DNA of 49,847 bases from Clostridiales bacterium (GCA_004558025.1 SFEG01000011.1:1-49847), one strand, 5' to 3'; numbered from the stretch's first letter, positions 32,101-41,373 are shown. Notes: generated by a model not told the origin, from the letters alone. Program-made: numbers and translations.

Positions 32101-32961
32101 AAGAAATTTCAGTTTTGTTTCGCTCGTTATGATAGCAAAGAAGATAAGGCAGAAGCCGAGGGCGATGTTGAACGTCAGCACCTCTTCGCCGAGAATGACC
32201 GATATCGCCGTTCCGAAAACGGACTCAAGCGTCAGGATAACGGCAGCCTGAGACGGCGGCGTGTACTTCTGTCCGATGGTCTGAAGAAAAAAGCACAGCC
32301 CCGTGCAGATAAAGGTCATATAAGCGATGCTCCACCATGTACCGGTCGGGATATCGTGCGGCGCGGGCTCGAATATTGCAGCGCCGATAAGACATATAAC
32401 GCCGCCGGTCGCAAACTGGATCATAGTTACAAGGAGCGGATCGCGCTCTTCAACAGAACGCGCCGTTACAATGATATGCAGACCGTAAAACAGGCCACAG
32501 CAGATCGTGAGTATATCGCCGATGTTTACGCTCAGGTCGTTATTAAGGCACACAAAGCCCATGCCGATAAGGCAGACAAAGGCCGCGATGATATTATACC
32601 TGTCGGGCTTTTTGTGCGCTATCGCCCAATACAGGAACGGAACAAGGATGCAGTACGTCGCCGTCAGAAACGCGTTTTTGCCCGGTGTCGTGTACACAAG
32701 GCCGTAGGTCTGAACGATATAGGCAAACGCAAGGCAGGTTCCCATGAGCATGCCGCCTTTTATATATCCCTTGTCTATCTTTTTAAGACGCGGCAGGCAG
32801 GCTATTAGCATCATGAGCGCCGCTCCGACAAAGCGGATGGCGAGCACCCACATCGGCGTGATGCTGTCGAGCGCGGACTTTAAAATAACAAATGAGCTGC
32901 CCCATATGAGCGTTGTGCAGATAAGGCAGGTTCGCCCGAGATTTGCTTTGTTGTTTTTCAT
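32086..32961 (-). CDS. EamA/DMT-family transporter
   Basis: A 291-residue membrane protein with about ten helices built from two EamA repeats (LIWGSSFVILKSALD in the first; SVFGTAISVILGEEVL in the second). Members of the drug/metabolite transporter superfamily export amino acids or other metabolites; the substrate here is unknown. The ATG is five bases after the pcrA stop, so it is probably co-transcribed with pcrA. The C-terminal codons form part of the terminator. Confidence 0.88.
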   Translation of the reverse strand: MKNNKANLGRTCLICTTLIWGSSFVILKSALDSITPMWVLAIRFVGAALMMLIACLPRLKKIDKGYIKGGMLMGTCLAFAYIVQTYGLVYTTPGKNAFLTATYCILVPFLYWAIAHKKPDRYNIIAAFVCLIGMGFVCLNNDLSVNIGDILTICCGLFYGLHIIVTARSVEERDPLLVTMIQFATGGVICLIGAAIFEPAPHDIPTGTWWSIAYMTFICTGLCFFLQTIGQKYTPPSQAAVILTLESVFGTAISVILGEEVLTFNIALGFCLIFFAIITSETKLKFLKKRS

Positions 32962-32966
32962 TTTTA

Positions 32967-35345
32967 TTATATTTTTACCATGTGCAGTGCAGCGGCGCGC
33001 AGCATGAGCTTTTTTATCGTGCCGCTGTCAAATTCGATCTCTATCAGATAGTCGTTTCCCATCGGGGTCATTTTTATGAGCTTACCGTCTCCGAAGGCCT
33101 TATGGCGCACCCGGTCGCCGACAGAAAACTGCGGCTTCTCGGCCGCCTTGGGCTTCGGTGCTGCCGGCGGCGCGACGGGCTTTTTAAAGCTCTGCCCGGC
33201 CGGTGCTCGGAAGGCAAACTCCTTCTGCACTCGAGATTGCTCGGAATAGCCGTAGCCCTTGGGGATATTGCGCTTTTCAAGATGCTCCTCGGGTATCTCG
33301 TCGATAAAGCGCGAGACCCGATTTGCCGTCGTGCGGCCGAAGAGCATTCTCTGCCGTGCGCAGGAAAGGAAGAGGCGTTTTTTCGCGCGCGTTATCGCAA
33401 CGTAGCAGAGCCTGCGCTCCTCCTCCATCTCGTCGGCCTCGCCGATGGCCTTTATGCCGGGGAATATGCCTTCCTCGCAGCCGACGACAAAGACGTTGGG
33501 AAATTCCAGACCCTTTGCCGAGTGCATTGTCATCATGACGACGCAGTCGGCATCCTCGTCGTAGTTATCCATATCGGTGTACAGCGCAACGTCGGCAAGA
33601 TAGCCCTCGAGCGTGGGAGAATCGGTCTCGCCATTATAGTTTATAATACTGGACTTGAGCTCTTTTATGTTCTGTGCGCGGGCATCGTCCTCGACGGTGT
33701 GCTTTTCCTCGAGCATGCGCAGATAACCCGTGCGCTCGACAAGCTGATCGTACAGAAGATCGGGCGCGAGCTCGTCCTTCTGCGCTATGAGCTCGTTTAT
33801 CATCCCGGCAAACAGCAGCATGCGCGGGGCAGCGCGGCTGAGGTCGGGATAGAGGTCTGCTTTGCTTATCACGGAAAACAGCGAGCAGCTGTTTTCATGA
33901 GCTATCGCGGCGGCGGTCTCGATGCTTTTGGCTCCGATGCCGCGCGGCGGATTGTTTATGATCCTGCCGAGGCGCAGATCGTCATCCGGTGAGGCTATGA
34001 CGCACAGATAGGCCAGCATGTCCTTAATTTCGGCGCGGTCAAAGAAGCCCGTACCGCCGAAAATTTTATACGGTATTCCGTTGCGCTTGAAGGCTTGCTC
34101 TATCTGGTGCGACTGCGCGTTCATGCGGTACAGCACTGCGTTATCGCCCCAGGAAGCTCCCTTGCCGTACAGGCCGAGGATCTGGGATGCGACAAATCTC
34201 GCCTCGTCGTGCTCGTTATCGGCGACATAGAGCTCCGGCTTTTCGCCCATATCGCCCTTTGTCCACAGCTCCTTGCCCTTGCGTCCGAGGTTATTCTTGA
34301 TAACGGCGTTTGCAGCGCCCAGGATATGCCCCGTGCTGCGGTAGTTCTGCTCAAGGCGGATAACGCGGCAGCCCTTGTACTCATCCTCGAAAGAGAGGAT
34401 ATTTTCTATTGTCGCGCCGCGGAACTTATAAATGCTCTGATCGTCGTCGCCGACGACGCAGATATTGCCCCAGCCCTCGGCGAGCTTGGACGCGAGCATG
34501 TACTGTAGCTTATTCGTATCCTGATATTCGTCGATGAGTATGTACTTAAAGCGCTTCTGCCAGTATTGGCAGACATCCTCGTTTTCGTTGAGGAGCTTCA
34601 CGGTGTAGTATATAAGATCGTCAAAATCCATTGCGCCGGCGGCAAATGCGCGGCGGGCATACTCTGCGTATATTTCCGCTATCTTGACTCTGCGCGCATC
34701 TCCCGTCGCCTTCGCGCGGGCATAGTACTGCTCGGGCGAGCAGTAATCGTCCTTCGTGCGGCTTATCTCGGAAAGCAGCATACGCGGCGGGTATTTCTTA
34801 TCATCAAGGTCAAAATCACGCAGGATGTGCTTTATAAGGCTCTGACTGTCGGAGCTGTCGTAGATCGTAAAGCTCGGGGTAAAGCCCAGTCTGTCCGCAT
34901 CGCGGCGGAGTATACGCACGCAGGCGGAATGGAAGGTCGAAGCCCACACATCCGTTCCGGCCTCTCCGAGCATTTTGGAAAGCCTCGTTTTCAGCTCGTC
35001 GGCAGCCTTATTCGTAAACGTGATGGCGAGGATGCGCCAGGGCTCTACCGGCTCGAAGGCCGCAGTGCGGCGAGCCTCATCGTCGAGCCTTGCCATTTTG
35101 TCTATATCCTCAACGCACGCGTTTTCGGGTATCTCATCGCTGTCGGCGGCTTTGCCGTAGCGCATGAGATTCGCTATTCTGTTTATGAGAACCGTTGTTT
35201 TGCCGCTGCCTGCGCCCGCCAGGATGAGCAGTGCGCCCTCAGTCGCCATGACAGCCTTTCTCTGCATGGGATTAAGCCCGGCAAAATCGGTCTCTATTAC
35301 TTTTTTTCTCGCTTCAAGGTATCTTTCTTTAAAACTTTTATTCAT
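32967..35345 (-). CDS. pcrA: ATP-dependent DNA helicase PcrA/UvrD
   Basis: A superfamily 1A 3'-5' DNA helicase acting in repair and in removing obstacles ahead of replication. The 792 residues include Walker A LAGAGSGKT (about 42-50), the TFTNKAADEL motif, Walker B-type IDEYQDTNKLQY, QNYRSTGHILGAAN and a late TMHSAKGLEFPNVFV. The C-terminal Tudor-like domain (FSVGDRVRHKAFGDGKL) is typical of PcrA. A region of about 35 residues before the ITFTNKAADEL motif (ADSDEIPENACVEDIDKMARL) is longer than in B. subtilis. No ribosome-binding site precedes the ATG; a promoter ends only eight bases upstream. Confidence 0.96.
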   Translation of the reverse strand: MNKSFKERYLEARKKVIETDFAGLNPMQRKAVMATEGALLILAGAGSGKTTVLINRIANLMRYGKAADSDEIPENACVEDIDKMARLDDEARRTAAFEPVEPWRILAITFTNKAADELKTRLSKMLGEAGTDVWASTFHSACVRILRRDADRLGFTPSFTIYDSSDSQSLIKHILRDFDLDDKKYPPRMLLSEISRTKDDYCSPEQYYARAKATGDARRVKIAEIYAEYARRAFAAGAMDFDDLIYYTVKLLNENEDVCQYWQKRFKYILIDEYQDTNKLQYMLASKLAEGWGNICVVGDDDQSIYKFRGATIENILSFEDEYKGCRVIRLEQNYRSTGHILGAANAVIKNNLGRKGKELWTKGDMGEKPELYVADNEHDEARFVASQILGLYGKGASWGDNAVLYRMNAQSHQIEQAFKRNGIPYKIFGGTGFFDRAEIKDMLAYLCVIASPDDDLRLGRIINNPPRGIGAKSIETAAAIAHENSCSLFSVISKADLYPDLSRAAPRMLLFAGMINELIAQKDELAPDLLYDQLVERTGYLRMLEEKHTVEDDARAQNIKELKSSIINYNGETDSPTLEGYLADVALYTDMDNYDEDADCVVMMTMHSAKGLEFPNVFVVGCEEGIFPGIKAIGEADEMEEERRLCYVAITRAKKRLFLSCARQRMLFGRTTANRVSRFIDEIPEEHLEKRNIPKGYGYSEQSRVQKEFAFRAPAGQSFKKPVAPPAAPKPKAAEKPQFSVGDRVRHKAFGDGKLIKMTPMGNDYLIEIEFDSGTIKKLMLRAAALHMVKI

Positions 35346-35353
35346 GACGTGTC

Positions 35354-35382
35354 ATTCTACCACGAAAGCGCGGCTCTTTCAA
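35354..35382 (-). promoter_or_regulatory. Promoter of pcrA inside the MATE stop codon
   Basis: TTGAAA (35377-35382), 17-bp spacer, TAGAAT (35354-35359) on the minus strand. The TGA stop of the MATE gene lies inside the -35. A start seven bases after the -10 falls about two bases before the pcrA ATG, predicting a nearly leaderless mRNA. Confidence 0.6.
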
Positions 35383-36767
35383 GTGTGGGCACTGTCAAGC
35401 TCGATGTGGTCGTATCGCTTGGACGGACGATAAATGATGAGCGCTATGAAGATAAGGACGGCCGTTGCCGCAAGGCTTATGGGGTAAACTATCATTATCG
35501 TCTCAAAGGTGCGGCTCATCGGGAACACTGTATATATCCATGTGATACGTATACCGCACACACCGAGCATCGTCAGTATTGCCGGAACGAGTGAGATGCC
35601 GTAGCCGCGCATATATGCCGACATGACCTCATACAAAAGGCAGAATATATACGAGGTATAGACTATCTTCAGGCGCATAAAGCCGATCTCGATGACCTCG
35701 GGGTCGTTGTTGAACAGGCCGATAAGAAATCTTCCCGAAAGCAGCATGATAAGTACCGTTATTCCGGTAACGATGATATTCTCTATAATGCAGAGCTTGA
35801 GCGTTTTGCGGCAGCGGTCTACCTGTGCCGCACCGTAGTTCTGGCCGACGAAGGTGGTGCAGGCCTGGCCGAAGGAGTTGAGGATGTAGTAAGCCATGAT
35901 CTCGACATTGAAGCCCGCGGAGGATGCCGCCATGGTCACCTTGCCGAGGCTGTTTACGGCCGAGGAAATGATGATGTTGGAAAGCGAGAACACCGCGCTT
36001 TGGATACCGGCAGGCAAACCTATCTTGAGTATGCGCCAAAGTATTTTCCAGTCAATGCGCAGAGCCTTGAAGTAAATATGAATGGAAAGCTCACTTTTTA
36101 AAAGCTTTCTGCCGAGGATAAGGGAGCTTACAAGGTTAGCAATGACCGTCGCAACAGCAACGCCGTCGACCGTCATATCCAGTACGGTAACGAAAAATAC
36201 GTTGAGCAGTACGTTCAAAATGCCGGACACTGCGAGAGCTATAAGCGGCGTTTTAGTATCGCCCACACTGCGGAATATTGCTGATTCGAAGTTATACAGG
36301 AATATGACCGGCAGACCGAGCAGATAAATGCGCATGTAGGTCATTGCAAGCGGAAAAACATCGTCCGGAACATTGAGCATCAAAAGCACCGGCTTTGCGA
36401 GCAGCTGGCCTATGAGCATGACGATAAAGCCGCCGAGCACAGACGCGACAATGGATGTATGCACGGCACGCGAGACCGTTTCCCTGTCTCCTCTGCCGAT
36501 GGCGTTTGCTATGACGACATTCGCACCGAGGGCTATGCCGATAAAGAGGTTAAGCACAAGACCTATAACAGGGCCGTTTGCGCCGACAGCGGCGACCGCC
36601 GCGACTCTGTCGGTCGAGGCAAAGTTTCCGACTATTGCAACGTCGGACGCATTAAAAAGCTGCCCCAAAATGCCGGTTGCCGCGACGGGCAGAGCATAGA
36701 GCAGTATCTTATCCCACATGGAGCCGCTCAGCATATCTATAGCAAGGCTTCTTTTTCTTTTTTCCAT
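35379..36767 (-). CDS. MATE-family efflux transporter
   Basis: A 462-residue membrane protein with about twelve helices in two homologous halves. The N-terminal half has LLYALPVAATGILGQLFNASDVAIVG and the second half LKIGLPAGIQSAVFSLSNIIISS, both typical of MATE antiporters that export drugs or metabolites with Na+ or H+. The substrate is unknown. I start at the ATG at 36767 (MEKRKRSLAIDML), because the in-frame GTG two codons upstream lies within the AGGTG ribosome-binding site. Confidence 0.92.
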   Translation of the reverse strand: MEKRKRSLAIDMLSGSMWDKILLYALPVAATGILGQLFNASDVAIVGNFASTDRVAAVAAVGANGPVIGLVLNLFIGIALGANVVIANAIGRGDRETVSRAVHTSIVASVLGGFIVMLIGQLLAKPVLLMLNVPDDVFPLAMTYMRIYLLGLPVIFLYNFESAIFRSVGDTKTPLIALAVSGILNVLLNVFFVTVLDMTVDGVAVATVIANLVSSLILGRKLLKSELSIHIYFKALRIDWKILWRILKIGLPAGIQSAVFSLSNIIISSAVNSLGKVTMAASSAGFNVEIMAYYILNSFGQACTTFVGQNYGAAQVDRCRKTLKLCIIENIIVTGITVLIMLLSGRFLIGLFNNDPEVIEIGFMRLKIVYTSYIFCLLYEVMSAYMRGYGISLVPAILTMLGVCGIRITWIYTVFPMSRTFETIMIVYPISLAATAVLIFIALIIYRPSKRYDHIELDSAHT

Positions 36768-36797
36768 ATACACACCTCATTTTAAAAGCACCATGAT

Positions 36798-36825
36798 ATT
36801 TTAACGCAAACTTTACGGATTTCAA
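36798..36825 (-). promoter_or_regulatory. Promoter of the MATE gene
   Basis: TTGAAA (36820-36825), 16-bp spacer, TAAAAT (36798-36803) on the minus strand. Confidence 0.65.
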
Positions 36826-36890
36826 GACATCATACCTTATTTAATAAATTCTTCATAAGTTTTGGTCAAAGTGCATTATCAGCGCACAAT

Positions 36891-36927
36891 AAAAAGCTGC
36901 CGCGCGGGAATTGTTCCCTTACGGCAG
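36891..36927 (-). terminator. Terminator of the spoIIA operon
   Basis: Stem CTGCCG-nnn-GGGAA / TTCCC-nnn-CGGCAG with a 3-base internal loop and a CAA hairpin loop on the minus strand, followed by a G/C pair flank and five T (36891-36895). It lies seven bases after the sigF stop. Confidence 0.82.
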
Positions 36928-36933
36928 TTCAAA

Positions 36934-37641
36934 TTATGAAAGCATCTCACGAAGCTGCGTTATCGCTCTGCGCTCAAGGCGAGATATCTGCACCTGCGAC
37001 ACACCCAGTACCCGCGCCGTTTTTTCCTGCGTAAAGCCGTGGTAATAGCGAAGATACAGCGTTTTTCGTTCCTTTTCCGCCAAGCGCTCGATGGCACATC
37101 GCAGGGCGACGTGCTCGATCATGCGCTCCTCACCGTATAGATCGCACAGAACGTGCTCAAGAGTGAAGCCCTCCTCCCCCGTTTCGCGCTGAAGACTCTC
37201 GGCAGGGCCCGTGGCGGTCTCGGCAAAGGCTATCTCCTCGGGCGTAAGGCCGGTCTCGGCGGCAAGCTCGGACAAAAGCGGCGCCCTGCCCAGGCGCTGC
37301 TCAAGCGCACTGCGGGCATTTTTAATGTGCTGCGAGCGCTCCTTTATGCTCCGGCTGACCTTTACCGTTCCGTCATCGCGCAGGAAGCGGCGTATCTCGC
37401 CCGATATCTTCGGCACGGCGTAGGTCGAAAACTGCGTTCCGAAATTCGGGTCAAAGCCTGCTATCGCTTTTAAAAAGCCGAGACAGCCGAGCTGATACAG
37501 ATCGTCGGGCTCAACGCCGCGCCCGAAAAAGCGGCGGGCGACGCTCCATATGAGCCCCGAGTTTTCCTCAACGAGCCGCTCGGAGGCAGCCTTGTCCCCC
37601 GCCCTGGCCAGGCGGAGGTCATTGAGCATGCACTCGGTCAT
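36934..37641 (-). CDS. sigF: Sporulation sigma factor SigF
   Basis: Forespore-specific sigma-70 family factor, activated after asymmetric division when SpoIIAA releases it from SpoIIAB. The 235 residues contain region 2 (LIWSVARRFFGRGVEPDDLYQLGCLGFLKAI, FSTYAVPKISGEIRRF), region 3 and region 4 with the HTH YHGFTQEKTARVLGVSQVQISRLE. Identity as SigF rather than SigG or SigB rests on the spoIIAA-spoIIAB-sigF order. The start overlaps the spoIIAB stop by four bases (ATGA), so the two are translationally coupled. Confidence 0.96.
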   Translation of the reverse strand: MTECMLNDLRLARAGDKAASERLVEENSGLIWSVARRFFGRGVEPDDLYQLGCLGFLKAIAGFDPNFGTQFSTYAVPKISGEIRRFLRDDGTVKVSRSIKERSQHIKNARSALEQRLGRAPLLSELAAETGLTPEEIAFAETATGPAESLQRETGEEGFTLEHVLCDLYGEERMIEHVALRCAIERLAEKERKTLYLRYYHGFTQEKTARVLGVSQVQISRLERRAITQLREMLS

Positions 37642-38078
37642 CGAAAGGCTCTGCGCTGGCGGATGGTACGCAGCATGGTCACCGTCGTGCCCTTGCCGGG
37701 CGCACTTTTTACCTTCAGCTTGTCCATGAAGCTTTCCATAATGGTAAAGCCCATGCCGCTGCGCTCCTCGCCGCCGGTTGTGTACATCGGCAGCATCGCC
37801 TGCTGGAGATCGGATATGCCGCGGCCTTTGTCGCGTATCGTTATCTCAAGCTTTTCACCGTCGAGGATGCGCAGGCGCATTGTGATCGTTCCGATGCTGT
37901 CCGGGTACGCGTGGACGATACAGTTCGTCACAGCCTCGCTGACCGAGGTCTTGATATCGCCCAGCTCGTCAAGCGTTGGGTCAAGCTGCGCGGCAAAGCC
38001 CGCCGCGGCAGCGCGTGCAAAACTCTCATTTGAGCTGCAGCTTGGAAATTCAAGCTTTATGTAGTTTGTCACCGTCAT
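37638..38078 (-). CDS. spoIIAB: Anti-sigma-F factor and kinase SpoIIAB
   Basis: A GHKL-fold serine kinase that sequesters sigma-F and phosphorylates SpoIIAA. The 146 residues carry the N-box SEAVTNCIVHAYPD, the G1-type IRDKGRGISDL and the lid and G2 region ERSGMGFTIMESFMD. The length matches B. subtilis SpoIIAB (146 aa). It overlaps spoIIAA and sigF by four bases at each end, keeping stoichiometry coupled. Confidence 0.96.
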   Translation of the reverse strand: MTVTNYIKLEFPSCSSNESFARAAAAGFAAQLDPTLDELGDIKTSVSEAVTNCIVHAYPDSIGTITMRLRILDGEKLEITIRDKGRGISDLQQAMLPMYTTGGEERSGMGFTIMESFMDKLKVKSAPGKGTTVTMLRTIRQRRAFR

Positions 38079-38401
38079 GTCGTTACCTCCCTTTTTGCGG
38101 CGATGGGTATCATTCTGTCGATGCCCGAGGCGTCGAGCACCTTGAGCGGCTGCGGCTGCGGGTTTTCGATGTACATTCTGCCGCCCGCATCCCGCATTTT
38201 CTTATAGCTGCGCACTATGACCGCAATGCCGGACGAGTCCATGAAGCCCAGCTGTGTCAGATCGAGCACAAGGTCGCGCGGAAGATATCTGTCGATGCTC
38301 TCGGCAATGCCGGATACCGTCATTTTCGCGCTGTGATGGTCAAGCTCTCCGGCGAGATACACTGTGAGCCTGCCGTCGGAGTATTCCGATGCTATCTTCA
38401 T
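38075..38401 (-). CDS. spoIIAA: Anti-anti-sigma factor SpoIIAA
   Basis: STAS-domain protein that binds SpoIIAB when dephosphorylated and so frees sigma-F. The 108 residues contain the phosphorylation site in FMDSSGIAVIVRSYK; the second serine, Ser57, corresponds to Ser58 of B. subtilis. I start at the ATG at 38401, four bases after GAGGTGAT; an in-frame GTG at 38410 lies within that site. A perfect terminator hairpin ends only a few bases upstream of the ribosome-binding site. Confidence 0.95.
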   Translation of the reverse strand: MKIASEYSDGRLTVYLAGELDHHSAKMTVSGIAESIDRYLPRDLVLDLTQLGFMDSSGIAVIVRSYKKMRDAGGRMYIENPQPQPLKVLDASGIDRMIPIAAKREVTT

Positions 38402-38418
38402 TTTTATCACCTCAATGT

Positions 38419-38455
38419 AAAAAAACTGATGTCAAGCTACGCTTGACATCAGTTT
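38419..38455 (-). terminator. Strong hairpin and T-run between valS and spoIIAA
   Basis: A perfect 15-bp stem AAACTGATGTCAAGC / GCTTGACATCAGTTT with a 3-base loop, followed on the minus strand by seven T (38419-38425). It should end valS transcripts. Its T-run stops five bases before the spoIIAA ribosome-binding site. A second small stem, AAGTCC-GAC-GGACTT, directly follows the valS stop. Confidence 0.9.
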
Positions 38456-38495
38456 AAATGTTTATATATGCAGTTTTTGCAGAAGTCCGTCGGAC

Positions 38496-41117
38496 TTATC
38501 CGAGATTTTTGAGGCTTTCCTCAAGATTCTCTATAAGCGCTTCGAGCTTGGCCTTTTTCTCACGCTCGACATTGACGACTTTTTCCGGCGCCCGGGAGAC
38601 GAAGTTTTCGTTTGCAAGCTTCGCTATCTGTCCATCGAGCTGCTTTCTGGCGTTTGCAAGCTCCTTTTCCATGCGGGCACGCTCCTTTTCGAGGTCGACG
38701 AGCTCTGCCATGGGCATGAACATGCGTGCGTTATCGGTTATGACAGATACCATGCCGTCGGTCGACTCGGGAAGCTCGGCGCTTACCTCAATGCCCGAGG
38801 CATAGGCAAGCTTGCAAATGAACTTTTCTCCGTCTGCAAAGGCCTTGGCCTTGTCGGTGACGATGATGAGATGGCTCTTTCTGGACGGTGGCACGTTCAT
38901 CTCCGCTCTGCGGGCGCGAACGGCCTTGATAGCGTCCATTACCATGCCGAAGTTTGCCTCGTCCTCGGGGAAGTTGAGGCTCTCGTCATACTCGGGGTAG
39001 GACTGCATCATAAGTGCGTCACCCTCATGCGGCAGCGCCTGCCAGATCTCCTCGGTGATAAACGGCATGAACGGATGCAGAAGCTTGAGTATCTCAACAA
39101 GGACATACAGCAGGACGCGCTGAGCTCCCTCCTTTGCCGCCTCGTCGTCGCCGTTGAGACGCGGCTTTGTAAGCTCAATGTACCAGTCGCAGTAATCGTC
39201 CCAAATGAAGTCGTATATCTTACCGGCCGCGACACCGAGCTCAAAGCTGTCCATATTGTCGCAGACCTCTTTGATAACGCGGTCGAGCTTTGAAAGTATC
39301 CACTTATCCTCGGTCTCGAGCTTTTCGGGCAGGTGATTATCCTCGACAGTGAGGTTCATCATGACAAAGCGCGACGCATTCCATATCTTATTGCAGAAGT
39401 TGCGCATCGCCTCGCACTTTTCAACATAAAAGCGCATATCATTGCCAGGGCTGTTGCCGGTTATGAGGTTAAAGCGCAGCGCATCCGCGCCGTACTTTTC
39501 GGCCATCTCCAGGGGGTCGATGCCGTTGCCGAGGCTCTTGGACATTTTTCTGCCCTGACTGTCACGCACGAGGCCGTGGATGAACACGGTGTGGAACGGC
39601 TCCTCTTTCATCTGCTCCATGCCGGAGAAGATCATTCTCGCGACCCAGAAGAAGATGATATCGTAGCCCGTTACCATGACCGAGGTCGGGTACCAGTAGT
39701 CAAGCTCGGGGGTCTTTTCCGGCCAGCCCATGGTCGAGAACGGCCAGAGCGCGGAGGAGAACCATGTATCGAGCACATCCTCTTCCTGATGTATATTCTT
39801 GCTGTGGCAATGCCCGCACTCGCAGGGATCCTCGCGGGCTACGGTTATCTTGCCGCAGTCGTCGCAGTACCATGCGGGTATTCTGTGTCCCCACCAGAGC
39901 TGACGGGAGATGCACCAGTCGTGGACATTCTCCATCCAGTTCATATAGGTCTTGGTAAAGCGCTCGGGAACGAACTTTATCCTGCCGTCCTTTACGACCT
40001 CGATGGCGGCCTCGGCCAGAGGCTTCATCTTGACAAACCACTGGGGGCTCGTGAGCGGCTCAACGACGGTGCCGCAGCGATAGCAGCAGCCGACATTGTG
40101 GTTATAGGGCTCTACCTTGACGAGGTAGCCCTGCTCCTCGAGATCGGCGACGATAGCCTTGCGGGCCTCGTAGCGATCCATGCCGTTATATTTTCCACCG
40201 TTAATGATCTTCGCATCCTCGTCGATGCACAGTATCTGCTCGAGATTATGCCTGAGGCCGACCTCGTAGTCGTTCGGGTCGTGGCAGGGCGTCATTTTAA
40301 CAGCGCCGGTGCCGAAGCCAAGCTCGACATATTCGTCGGCGACGATGGGGAGCTTTCTTCCGACCAGCGGCAGGATGGCGTTCTTGCCGACAAGGTGCTT
40401 ATAACGCTCATCGTCGGGATGCACCGCAACGCCCGAGTCGCCGAGCATTGTCTCGGGACGGGTGGTAGCGATGATAAACTCCTCATCCGAGTCCTCGATG
40501 GGGTATCTTATATGCCAGAACGAGCCGGGCATGTCCTTATACTCGACCTCGGCATCGGAGAGCGCCGTGCGGCACTTCGGGCACCAGTTTATGATGCGGC
40601 TGCCCTTATAGATAAGGCCCTTTTCGTACAGCTCACAGAAGGTCTCGCGCACGCTCTTTGCGCGCGTAGAGTCCATGGTAAACGCGCTTCTGTCCCAATC
40701 GCAGGACGCGCCGAGCACCTTCTGCTGCTCAACGATACGGTCGCCGTATTTATTCTTCCATTCCCAGACGCGCTCGAGAAATTTCTCGCGGCCGAGATCG
40801 TAACGCGTAAGGCCTTCCTTGACGCGCAGCTCCTCCTCGACCTTTATCTGCGTCGCTATGCCCGCGTGATCCGTGCCGGGAAGCCACAGGGCGGCATAGC
40901 CCTGCATGCGCTTATAACGGGTCAGGATATCCTGCAGGGTCGAGTCGAGCGCGTGACCCATATGCAGCTGGCCTGTTACGTTGGGGGGCGGCATAACTAT
41001 CGAAAACGGCTTTTTGTCGGGGTCTATGACTCCCTTGAAGCAGCCGTGCGACTGCCACATTTCATATATTCTCTTTTCCACCGTACCGGGGTCATACACC
41101 TTCGGCAGCTCTTTCAT
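38496..41117 (-). CDS. valS: Valine--tRNA ligase
   Basis: Class I synthetase that charges tRNA-Val and edits mis-activated threonine. The 873 residues contain the HIGH-type PPNVTGQLHMGHALDS, the editing domain with TTRPETMLGDSGVAVHP, the KMSKS loop GRKMSKSLGNGIDPLE, an anticodon-binding domain and the C-terminal coiled coil (about 805-873, LEKERARMEKELANARKQL). The start has AAGGAGGATC upstream. Expression is preceded by a T-box leader with a GUC specifier, so it should be induced by uncharged tRNA-Val. The gene is intact. Confidence 0.98.
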   Translation of the reverse strand: MKELPKVYDPGTVEKRIYEMWQSHGCFKGVIDPDKKPFSIVMPPPNVTGQLHMGHALDSTLQDILTRYKRMQGYAALWLPGTDHAGIATQIKVEEELRVKEGLTRYDLGREKFLERVWEWKNKYGDRIVEQQKVLGASCDWDRSAFTMDSTRAKSVRETFCELYEKGLIYKGSRIINWCPKCRTALSDAEVEYKDMPGSFWHIRYPIEDSDEEFIIATTRPETMLGDSGVAVHPDDERYKHLVGKNAILPLVGRKLPIVADEYVELGFGTGAVKMTPCHDPNDYEVGLRHNLEQILCIDEDAKIINGGKYNGMDRYEARKAIVADLEEQGYLVKVEPYNHNVGCCYRCGTVVEPLTSPQWFVKMKPLAEAAIEVVKDGRIKFVPERFTKTYMNWMENVHDWCISRQLWWGHRIPAWYCDDCGKITVAREDPCECGHCHSKNIHQEEDVLDTWFSSALWPFSTMGWPEKTPELDYWYPTSVMVTGYDIIFFWVARMIFSGMEQMKEEPFHTVFIHGLVRDSQGRKMSKSLGNGIDPLEMAEKYGADALRFNLITGNSPGNDMRFYVEKCEAMRNFCNKIWNASRFVMMNLTVEDNHLPEKLETEDKWILSKLDRVIKEVCDNMDSFELGVAAGKIYDFIWDDYCDWYIELTKPRLNGDDEAAKEGAQRVLLYVLVEILKLLHPFMPFITEEIWQALPHEGDALMMQSYPEYDESLNFPEDEANFGMVMDAIKAVRARRAEMNVPPSRKSHLIIVTDKAKAFADGEKFICKLAYASGIEVSAELPESTDGMVSVITDNARMFMPMAELVDLEKERARMEKELANARKQLDGQIAKLANENFVSRAPEKVVNVEREKKAKLEALIENLEESLKNLG

Positions 41118-41137
41118 ATCTGATCCTCCTTATGAAA

Positions 41138-41365
41138 TAAAAACTGCGCCCCGAACATCAGGGCGCAGTATTACGCGGTACCACCTGAATTCCGCGTTTT
41201 TACCGCGGCACTCAACGCTCTGTAACGGGAGCTCCCGTCCGGCCTACTGAAATTTCGGCTCGGCTGCTCGGGACCGACCTTCGGCGGCATGCTTTAGGAA
41301 CTTTCACCAACCGTTCCCTCTCTGAAAAGCAAGCTCCGCTTACTCCTGTCCGTCATCGCCTTTAA
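41138..41365 (-). ncRNA. T-box riboswitch controlling valS (Val, specifier GUC)
   Basis: On the minus strand the leader shows the Stem I elements AGAGAGGGAACGGTTGGTG, then GAAGGTCGGTC in which GTC (41276-41278) is the specifier codon for valine. The conserved T-box AGGTGGTACCGCG follows (41174-41186). Last is a terminator ACTGCGCCC / GGGCGCAGT (41143-41169) followed by T-rich sequence. Uncharged tRNA-Val would stabilise the antiterminator and allow valS transcription. The specifier assignment comes from alignment by eye and agrees with the downstream gene. Confidence 0.93.
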
Positions 41366-41373
41366 TAAACCCT

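Noticed and set aside
39333..41123. A long open frame opposite valS and a smaller one opposite pcrA (34566-35594).
   Set aside because: Antisense shadows of intact synthetase and helicase genes.
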